A stretch of 64,000 bases of DNA from Nymphaea colorata (taxonomy: Eukaryota; Streptophyta; Magnoliopsida; Nymphaeales; Nymphaeaceae): contig NC_045142.1 of NCBI RefSeq assembly GCF_008831285.2, forward strand, positions 18,167,354 to 18,231,353. The letters are read 5' to 3'. The notes below the pieces were generated by a model. The model saw nothing but the letters and a program-made list of their open reading frames with translations. It was not told where the DNA came from and searched no databases. Positions 55,847 to 64,000 of the stretch are shown in pieces. The stretch's first letter is position 1. Every line of letters begins with the position of its first letter. The translations under genes were made by a program, and so were the position numbers.

Positions 55847-57155
55847 ATGGCGAGCGGAAGGTTCTTCTCTGCAGCTTCCGAGCTTTCCGCCGCCTTCATC
55901 AGCCGGTGAGAAGAATCCCTCCTTGCCCTCCTTTGTATTGGCTCTCGGCTTTCAGCTGGCGGTGTTTCCGGTCGAGAGCCATTGTTCTCGTACGCTCTGT
56001 TTTGCAATATCCAGGAATATCCCGCTTTTCTTGTCTAGAGGGGTTTTCCTGTCATTCATGCTGCGACCATCGTTTTATTTTCCTCATCTTTTGTTGAGTT
56101 TTAGCTACCATTGCCTAATCTGTGTGTGTGGGTTTTGTATGAAACACGAATCTGCTCCTGTTAGGAGAAATGGAAAAGTTTTTGACAGGATCTGAAGATC
56201 AATAGCTTGTATTTTCTTAAGTTTTTTTTAATTTTATACATTTGAATAAAATAAATGTGTTCTCACTTCCTTCTGCCTGTCTGATTTGGTAATATTTTTG
56301 CAGTGCTGTAAAACTGCTTTAATTTGTTGTCCTTAAAAGCTCTGGTTCATAAGAATTTGTTCGATACGTTTAGCTTGAAGACTCATTGAGTAGTTTTTAT
56401 ATAATAATGAGAGAGACGACGTTGGTCGGACCTGAACATTAATTTTCTTTTAGTTTCTTACTCATAAATATTTATTTTGATTCTGCACATTTTCTGACGC
56501 CGAGGAACGTAGACTTTGGTCTCCGCGTCTTTATTCTTCTCTCGATGTCTTTATTCTTCTTGATTTGGAAGGAAAAGCCAAAATGAAAAATTCAAGTCAA
56601 GCAAGCTTTTAGATTTTATTCAGAAAAAAATGTAAAAAGGTTTTAATAATGATTTTTTAAAGTCCGAAAAATTTCGCCATTGATTTTTAAACAATTATAA
56701 AACTTAATAAGTATGATTAAATGTTCATATCACATCCGGATGCTTAGATTTCATAAAAAATTACCATCGATTTTATTATATATCAGAGGAATCCGTCTGG
56801 GAGTCCCTGAATTAGCAGAACTATGGATTGTAGATATGGGGAGGAAATCCTGTAGATGGTGTTTGCCTGTTTTGCAAGTTCTTACTTTTGGTAACGATTT
56901 TTTCACGATTTCAGGCGGAATTTCTCTGCAGCTTCATCCGGCGCGGTGGCTAATGCAGTGAGAGCCGGCAGCCGGCAGGTGCTGCAGAGGATGGAGGACA
57001 AGTCGAAGGCCGTCGTCTCCGGCGACAAGACGTCGTGGATGCCGGATCCCGTCACCGGATACTTCATTCCGGAGGACCAGTTTGGCCAGATCGACGCTGC
57101 GCAGCTGAGGCAGGTCCTCTTGAGCCAGAGATCCGACGGTGCAAGGAAGCCATGA
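55847..57155 (+). CDS. LEA_3/LEA5-type late embryogenesis abundant protein (SAG21-like), probably mitochondrial
   Basis: Two exons, 55847-55905 and 56915-57155, join as CG|GTGAGA...TTTCAG|G and encode 99 residues. The signature of the family (Pfam LEA_3) is TSWMPDPVTGYFIPE at residues 59-73, followed by an acidic-basic tail AAQLRQVLL. The N terminus (MASGRFFSAASELSAAFISRR) has Arg and Ser, no acid before residue 12 and an amphipathic look, as in a mitochondrial targeting peptide. Related proteins (SAG21/AtLEA5) are induced by drought, oxidative stress and senescence and protect mitochondria. The intron after residue 20 near the targeting peptide is typical of this family. The 5' leader (55640-55846) is rich in GA and CT. 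The 3' untranslated region contains a duplicated block with a GA repeat. The short length fits the family. Confidence 0.93.
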
Positions 57156-57172
57156 AGCAAAATAAAGTTAGA

Positions 57173-57216
<44 letters not shown>

Positions 57217-57293
57217 TCTTTTCTTTTGATATAGAGTTCTAAGCGGAGAGAGAGAGAGATCTGTCTTTTTCTTTTGATATAGAGTTCTAAGCG
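57156..57293. repeat. GA microsatellite and 44-48-bp tandem duplication in the LEA 3' region
   Basis: A GA run at 57177-57212 is followed by two copies of a block containing AGATCTGTCTTTT and GATATAGAGTTCTAAGCG. Copy 1 is about 57202-57245 and copy 2 57246-57293, differing mainly in T-run and GA length. Confidence 0.9.
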
Positions 57294-57620
57294 TCTTAAC
57301 GCTGAACGAACCATGGCTTATGTAGGTTCTTGCATTTACGGCGAAATGGAAGAAAAAAATTATATACTTTTTGGGTTATATTTTCTGTTTGAAAAATTTT
57401 AAAAATATGTTCACAATTATGTTGTACAAAATATCGGGAAATACAGGTCTGAACGGGTCATATACAGGCCATCATCCCTTGGGATGGCCCACTGCCCACT
57501 GAACATTCTATGTCGACGGCGAGTCGCAACTATAGAAAATAAAAATCGATCGCGCCAGGGCTGCACACAAAGTTGGGCCAGTTTGAGCATATCAACTTTA
57601 TTAGAAACTAAACTTGTGCT

Positions 57621-58071
57621 TAGGGGTAAACACCAGTCGAGTCAAGCCTGAGTTCAGTCAACTCGGCTTGACTAATAAAACATCGAGCTCGACTAATCTA
57701 GAACTTGAGAATAGCGCGATGGAAGCAGCTCGAGTCGGCAGTTACGTGTTGAGTTCGATCTCAACAAACTCGTTTGAATAGAATTGATATTCATCCTTAC
57801 GTGTTACGTGTTGAGCTCGACTCGATTAAGGCCCGACAAACTTGTAAACTCGTTTGAATATATCAACTTGATTAAGGTTCGACAAACTCAATTAAAACAC
57901 AAATTCGACTCAATAGTTACATGGTGAGCTCGAACTCAACTTGGTTATTTGAACGAGTCAACTCATGGACTGCAGCTCGAGCTTGTTAAGCAAATGACTC
58001 GGCTCGAACTTGTTCATAAGCTGAGCTTTAACGAGTCGAGCTCGAGTAGCGCGACTCGTTGTTTACCCCTA
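57621..58071. mobile_element. Non-autonomous hAT-type DNA transposon (MITE), 451 bp
   Basis: The ends are perfect 12-base inverted repeats, TAGGGGTAAACA at 57621-57632 and TGTTTACCCCTA at 58060-58071. They are flanked by an identical 8-base target duplication CTTGTGCT (57613-57620 and 58072-58079). An 8-bp duplication and the YAGGGGTRNNCA-like terminus are diagnostic of the hAT superfamily. The interior has no transposase and is full of subterminal words such as GAGCTCGA, ACTCGTTTGAAT and CGAGCTCGAGT, the type of short repeats that hAT transposases bind. The intact duplication suggests a fairly recent insertion. Confidence 0.93.
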
Positions 58072-58428
58072 CTTGTGCTCGATCGAGTTTGGCTCAAACT
58101 TGAATCGAGCTTCATATAACAATCTCAAACTCAACTAGATGATACATCACTTGAGCTTCACTCACTTAACTGGATTAACTTGTTTTGTTAAGTTTGTCAT
58201 GTTTCTTTTAACTTGCTCAATTGCTGCTTGTTTAATTATTCTTTCATTATATTTCAGCATTGATTATACGGTTGAGCCGTGTTGAGTTTAAACTAGTTGA
58301 ATTCTATCAACTCGAATTTGACTTTACTATTTAGAGCATACAAACTAGCTCAACTCACTTAAACTAGTTGAGCTTGATTTGAATTTTTGAGAGCAAGTTT
58401 GAGTCAAGCCCGAGTTGTGCCGCCTAAT

Positions 58429-58482
58429 GATCATCATATATTAACACCTCCCTAATGATCATCATATATTAACACCTCCTTT
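58429..58482. repeat. 27-bp tandem duplication
   Basis: The block TAATGATCATCATATATTAA with CACCTCC is present twice in a row. Confidence 0.85.
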
Positions 58483-61400
58483 GGAAGAAACCCTAGCCTA
58501 CAAATGAAATTACGTTATAATTAATCAGATATTGTTCAAGGATGGGGTGCAGACCAAACCTATTGTTGTAAATTTCTATCCCAATCAAGTGTAGGGAACA
58601 ATTTTATGATTACTAAAAAAAACCTTGAATTCAAGCTATTTTCATGAAAATTATTGATTTTTTCTCTTACCAAAACACGCGTTGCTTTTTTAATTAATAA
58701 AAGAATCATTTAATATAAAAATGACTTACATGTGAGTCTGGTGGTTTAAGTTGTTAAAATCTGGCAGCCATCTTGAGCTATGTCCAATCACAACCAACCA
58801 CTAGATAACACATCGGCAGATGATATTAAACAATATATTGACGGATGTAATTAAGCACACCGCCTGATGTGGATCTGACGGAGGTCGAAAGATTTATTTG
58901 TCCATATCAAGACAGAGAAATCCATAGGTCCTATCAATACATTCACTTTCTCCCTCATTATATATATCTTTTTCCTTACTCAGACAACCGCAGCCGCTAA
59001 ACCTGAAAGTAGTCTTATTATTTTAAGAGAAGAGCTTGAGGATAAGTGAGGGTTGTACACCGTCAATGAATGGTGCAGTGCATCAAAAGGCCGCGGGTGC
59101 AGTGCTTCTTAAGAAGCAATAAAGTATTAGAAGCCATTTGGCCACACTCACGCCCATCAGCCGCAAAGTTCATTAATTATTGGACGAACTTATCTCATAA
59201 GAGGAGAATGAGTCGATTAAGTTTCACGTTACTCTAGCCCAAGTGGCTTCATTTTTCAAATCCTGGTCGGTGCCCTTCTATCCAACACCAATCATTTCTT
59301 CTTTCTGATGGGCATATCAATCATATCTTCTTTCTAATTATAATTAATATATATATATAAAAGTAAATAATGACTTTGAGCTATTTAATTTAAAAAAGAT
59401 GAATGATTGAGAAAAAAAAGAGAACAAATATATAAACTAATATTAAATAATGAAAATGTTCGTTTTTACTTTTTTTCTCCTTATTTTTAATATTGGATCG
59501 AAAAATGTAAATTAAAAGACTGGGTGACTCTAGACTCACCATTCAATTTTTCTATATATATTTTTGGTAGAAACTATTATAAAGACGAGATATTTAAAGT
59601 TTTTTTTTTGGAATCTTTGCAAAATAGATATTAAGTTGGTCATTTTTTTGGGTTTTAATAGTGTTTTTATAGTAGACAAAAGTGAAGGGCTCTCACAAAA
59701 CCATGTATTAGAGGAAGTTCCAAATTGGAGAAAGAAACACAGTTAACCTTTGTGAGCCATCGATGGTGGATTTAGAAACTTTTTCATTTGAGGGGCACCA
59801 TGCCTTGTCGGGCCGAGCCCAATAAAGCCCCCATCCAGTAATGCTACACATCAGGCGAGCCCAGCACAACCCAGCCTTATTTAGATTTGGGCTCCGGCCA
59901 GCTCGACCATCAAAACCCAAGCCTATGCCTGGTCGACCACCAAGACCCAAATCCAGGCCCAACCCGCCCCTTCTCGGCTCGGCTGTAACAAAATTAGTAG
60001 AAAATATTTTACTAATTTGAACCAAACCTAGTCGAGCCCCTGGTACCCTGGCTGGGGACAAACCAACCGGACCCGCTGCAAGTACAGCCTGGGCCCAGCC
60101 CATTGTATGCCCCTCGACTATGTGGCCCTGAGCACAAGCTTAATCCTAGGTTCTTCACAAAAATCAATAAAAATAATATGAAAAATAACTTATCGAGCCA
60201 TAATTTTTGAGCTCAAGGTCGGGTATCCGGTCCGATTCCCTGCTTTATGGGTTACCCACTCCATTTCACAAAATTTATTTTATTTATATATAGATACTTT
60301 ATTAGTTTTTAAATTTTTTTTAACATATAAATGCCTTTTAAATTTTGAAATTTTAAATAAAGGTGCTCCATGACTGTACTAATTCCAAACCTAAATTTTG
60401 AACACCACCAGCTTTGCAGCTTTTCCTGGCACTTTGGTCTTTGCCTACTTTTCAACAGCGGTGCTTGTCACTGTCAATGTCACCAATATGTAAAAGCATG
60501 CACCGTGCTGAATGTTGGTCTTAGTGTTAAATCCTTCCTTTTCCTTTGAAGAAACCAGCATAAACACTGTGATTCAAAAGGGCAAGCTCTGCGTTGCACC
60601 TTACGATAAGAAAGATGCCACGAAGTGGAAAATAAAATAAACTTTCTCTTTCAATACAAAGGAACTTTCTCTCTCAATGAAACAAATGTTTTTTATTGAA
60701 TGGTAAAGCAATACTGTAGAAAATGTTCTTGGCACTGCATAGGTTTGCTTCCTGATACGCGTATAGACTAATATGTTTTTATTATATATTGGTATTTTTT
60801 TATTATATATCAGCCTGTGTCGCCCTACTTTTTGATGTTATGAATTTATAACAATAACAAAAAAACTCTATATATTATATCAACGGATAGGCTCCTGTGC
60901 AAAGATATAACAACAACTTGGTGGTAAAAAACGAAAGATACTCCCAACTTCACTTTACAATGCAATGATGTACTTGGCACCATGTCAACCTCAGGCGCAT
61001 ATGCGTTAGTCTACCTTTCCCCTATTCCAAGTAGCGTTTATCATGTTTGCAGTGTAGAGAAATAGTGCACACAAGAATAACAGATCTCTCACTGGCCTGG
61101 CCGGCTAGGGCTATTCTACCCACTTTTCAATTTCTCGAATAGAGAAAGGAATTTATACTAGAGGCGCCCATGGTTCCCATATCTTAATCACATCTCCAGT
61201 GAATGAAGACGTGTGATACGTAACCCATGGAACGAGAAAGCCAGAAAGAAAAAGAGTTTGTCTACAAGGTTCTGCATAGGATCAAGTTGTTTTTTACAAA
61301 TCTAACCATATGAATGTAATCCCCATGATTGATGTGATGTAAACCAAAAGTGCTACATGTTTGGTATCTTCATGGGGGACGATTTTGAAATGATGTAAGA

Positions 61401-62415
61401 TTTTGAACAGATGCCCAATTCCATAATCCAAGGTTTGTCCTTTTGTGATGACGCTAAAACCATGTTAGAAACCTTACTTAATTCTTTCTGAACTAAATTC
61501 ACGCCAAACCCACCTGGGTTTGGCTCCATCCATACAAGTTGTGAGATTTTGAACATTCAGAGTAAGTGATGGAGCATGGAAACTGTAGATCTGGCCCACA
61601 AGCTTATTTAAAAAGAGCAAACCATTTTCACGTGAATTTTGTCAACTAACGGACTGAAAGAATTCACAGGCAAGAACTTGCGGCCTGATTTAGCACCTCC
61701 CTCTCTCCCATGTTTATTCGTTATGATTTATAGTACTGATAAGGAAAGAGCCAAATAAAAAGGCTTGGCAATTTCAGCCTTCAATTGAGAGGAAAAAGAA
61801 CCAAGGGCAGGCCTCTTGCCACGAGTCTGTAATATTACCAGTGTGTTAATAACAACTGATTTAAAGGAGCAGCAGCACAATAGCTAGAAAACACATTGGG
61901 ACTATAGCTAAAAGGTTCATCCTCAGTTCATGCGGATTATGAGAACTAGAATGAGGAAACGAACCTGGCTAGGGAAGTGTTCTCCTAATCCAAGCACATC
62001 AATATCAAGGAAAATAGAAGAGCACATGCAGTGCCACTTTATCAAAATACTGATTTCAGAAAGCATACGAAGTCAGTAAGATATCGGATTGTGAATGCAT
62101 ATGAAAGGGAAGCTCTTTAAGCAGCTGCAGAAGAGTAAGTTTGTGAAATTTCAACCTCAGATCGTCAACTGCATGCTTCTTTTCACTTTGATGCAAATAG
62201 GGGAGATCATAACATGGAATTAGCTATCTCAGGTGTGGCCACACTGTGCTTTTGTCTCAGTTTGTGTACAGTTAAGTTTTTTATCAGAACAAACAATGCA
62301 CACAAATCAAGGCAGCATGTAACGAACACAACTCAAAGTATGTAATTAACAGATATGACTTGCCACTTATGTACATGGGGAACTTGCATTTGAAGTAACT
62401 CTAAAACATAAGCAT

Positions 62416-62829
62416 TCAAGGTAGAGGAGGAAACAACCGTGAGTGTGGTGACAGTATGGCCCCTTGAACATATCTGGTACGATCAGCAAGATCAGGGCTC
62501 CAAGTGATCTCACTGAGATTTGGGGTTTCAACGAAGAGCATGGTAAACTCCCCAATTTTCTCAATTTTTCCCCTTTTACCAGCTCTGAGCAAAAGCTTGC
62601 CCTTATGGAAGGAAAAGATCCCGTTACTGAGACGAATGATATCGCCTTTCTCAAAAGCATCACATTCTCCACCCCAGAACTGGAAGTGGACTGCAGCAGT
62701 TTCATCAGCAACAAGTGCTAGGCAAACCCTTTCAGGGCCTTCTATAGTGGGCATTCCTTTGTCCAACAATATAAATTGTGTATTTATGTTGTTGGAGGCA
62801 GCTGGAACTAAGTCTTTGATACAGACCAT
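62416..62829 (-). CDS. OB-fold single-strand DNA-binding protein, SOSS complex subunit B homologue
   Basis: One exon on the minus strand encodes 137 residues with stop TGA at 62418-62416. The start ATG (62829-62827) is one base after a good 3' splice site on the same strand (TTTGCAAGCAG|GATGG), so the 5' leader is probably split by an intron, with the promoter further right. The protein is a single OB fold: VCIKDLVPA start, VCLALVADETAAVHFQFWG (beta strands), GDIIRLSNGIFS, then KIGEFTMLFVETPNLSE. The last two blocks match the corresponding parts of human SSB1/NABP2 (GDIIRLTKG, QKIGEFCMVYSEVPNFSE). In animals this protein joins INTS3 in the SOSS complex, which senses single-stranded DNA and promotes double-strand break repair; the role in plants is inferred. 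It has a short tail ending SPHSRLFPPLP, also seen in plant homologues. Confidence 0.88.
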   Translation of the reverse strand: MVCIKDLVPAASNNINTQFILLDKGMPTIEGPERVCLALVADETAAVHFQFWGGECDAFEKGDIIRLSNGIFSFHKGKLLLRAGKRGKIEKIGEFTMLFVETPNLSEITWSPDLADRTRYVQGAILSPHSRLFPPLP

Positions 62830-64000
62830 CCTGCTTGCAAATACAGCAGTAAAAATTATATCAATGGAAAGAAGCCTAAGAGGCAGAATGCATACAGCAA
62901 CTGGTTCAGAAAGTAGGCAAGGAAAATTGTACTATGATTTTGATCAGCTGATAGACCACAAAGTTTGTTTTATTTGATTTATGATAAGCCTACATAGTTT
63001 GAATTATTTGACTTATGATAAGTTTAGTAGGAGAATTGATTATCAATCCCATACAAAACAATAGCATGTTATGATCCAAATTCACATTTTAATCACAGGT
63101 AAGTACATAAAGCACAGGGTGTAGAAAATTTTTTGAACGTCAAAATTAACACAGTTCCAGTAACATATATAAATAACAGCTAAAACATTATTAACATTAC
63201 TTATCCAAGAAAGACAAAGAAAAAGACTAACATGTTCTTGCTAACTGGAAAGCAATGAGAAAATAAAGGTCAAGCCCTGCAAGTACTAATGCACAAAGCA
63301 CATCAAAGAATTCTGTTATATGCAGAGTGCTGCATCATTGCATGCAAGGGATCAGTAACATGGAGACGTTGTAGTAAGTCATATAGAAGGAAATAATCTG
63401 CAGCTATATGGAACAAATGATGAGAGTTTTAAAAGATCAGAAAAATCATAATTGTTTAACTGCACTAGAACGCTAAAATTAAAGTTTCTAATTATCAATA
63501 TGACCATCAATTTCCTTCTTTTTAAACATTTAGGAGGCCTTTGATGGCCTGGAATAAATTTTTCTGAAAACTTACTACAGAAAAATTACTCTGGGATTAA
63601 AGTGGCAATGAAAAAGTTTTCCAGAAGAATAACTTTTCCCATTGTTTGATGCTCCACAAAATTATTTCAGAAAAACTTATTTTTCCGCTTGATGAAAATG
63701 GGAAGAAAATGCTGGAAACAATTTTTAAGTTACCATTGGTTTCACCTGAAAGTGAAAAAAATTGATGCTGAACTGCTATTTGGTCAGTTGGTGACTGTAA
63801 CCACTTTCCTCTGAACTGCTATTGGTGACTGCAAGAGCTTTCCTCTGCAATTGCTAGTAATACAACTCAACAATGAGCAACCAACTGCAGAACATAAAAA
63901 GGAAAGTTTACCATGTGTGGTGCTTTGTACCATGTCACCATGATGTGCAAGACAAAATAAATACTGGATCATGATAATGAGAACTGTAGAAAACACACGC
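62830..64000. other. Right-hand flank: probable intron or leader of the OB-fold gene
   Basis: No protein-coding exon is recognised. It begins with the splice acceptor of the OB-fold gene and is AT-rich. A local duplication, GAACTGCTATT-GGTGACTG and TTTCCTCTG, lies at 63770-63850. A tract with AGAAAAA and TTTTTCCAG words (63540-63740) looks like an old inverted-repeat element. The 5' end of the gene probably lies here or beyond the window. Confidence 0.5.

Larger units (their letters stand above)
57294..62415. other. Intergenic DNA between the LEA and OB-fold genes
   Basis: It holds a hAT-type MITE (57621-58071). After it, 58080-58420 is rich in the same GAGCTCGA/AACTCG-type words. A 27-bp tandem duplication lies at 58429-58482. 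A GC-rich low-complexity tract at 59790-60110 has many GCCCAA words. Open frames at 59708-60103 and 61353-61556 on the minus strand have no recognised domains. The last few hundred bases are the probable 3' untranslated region of the OB-fold gene. Confidence 0.55.

Noticed and set aside
57621-58425. Possible CRISPR-like or satellite array because of many GAGCTCGA words
   Set aside because: There is no regular spacing; the words are internal repeats of a hAT-type MITE and its neighbourhood.
59708-60103. 131-residue Gly/Ala/Arg/Leu-rich frame on the minus strand
   Set aside because: It is low-complexity sequence from repeated GCCCAA-type words, probably a transposon remnant.

Overview
The window is plant nuclear DNA, almost certainly from a seed plant. 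Coding density is low, genes are split by GT/AG introns, AT- and GA-rich microsatellites are frequent, and two Ty3/gypsy chromoviruses occupy about 15.8 kb. I cannot fix the species. No rRNA, tRNA, organellar insertion or CRISPR-like array was seen.

Five host genes can be built exon by exon with frame-consistent splice junctions: a GT34 Golgi glycosyltransferase (2879-5379, +, two exons); a PP1-type serine/threonine phosphatase catalytic subunit (13512-10534, -, three exons); a tRNA 2'-phosphotransferase of the KptA/TPT1 family (41811-48486, +, eight exons); a small mitochondrial-type LEA_3/LEA5 protein (55847-57155, +, two exons); and an OB-fold single-strand DNA-binding protein of the SOSS-B/NABP type (62829-62416, -, one coding exon). 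They act in different processes (cell-wall polysaccharide synthesis, protein dephosphorylation, tRNA splicing, stress tolerance, DNA repair) and show no sign of forming a functional cluster.

The middle of the window (about 19.8-37.2 kb) is repeat territory. A 49-bp minisatellite array leads into element 1, a 10.3-kb chromovirus at 20429-30727 (+) with 1.3-kb LTRs, a perfect 5-bp target duplication (CTTGG), primer binding site, polypurine tract and a decayed gag-pol with a C-terminal chromodomain. About 1 kb further on lies element 2, a 5.5-kb Reina/Galadriel-like chromovirus at 31755-37228 on the opposite strand with roughly 0.4-kb LTRs. Both coding regions are broken; most stops in element 1 look like single C-to-T changes.

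Smaller mobile elements fill the intergenic DNA. The clearest is a 451-bp non-autonomous hAT-type element (57621-58071) with 12-bp perfect terminal inverted repeats and an 8-bp target duplication. Two or three other families of short AT-rich inverted-repeat elements recur. The stretch 37.2-41.7 kb has the look of an untranslated leader plus one orphan coding-like exon and may hold an unrecognised gene. I found no convincing new biological system. The most unusual features are the pol frame of element 1 running about 165 codons into its own 3' LTR, the gag frame of element 2 staying open across its primer binding site into the LTR, and a graded GA/GT compound repeat in an intron of the tRNA phosphotransferase gene.
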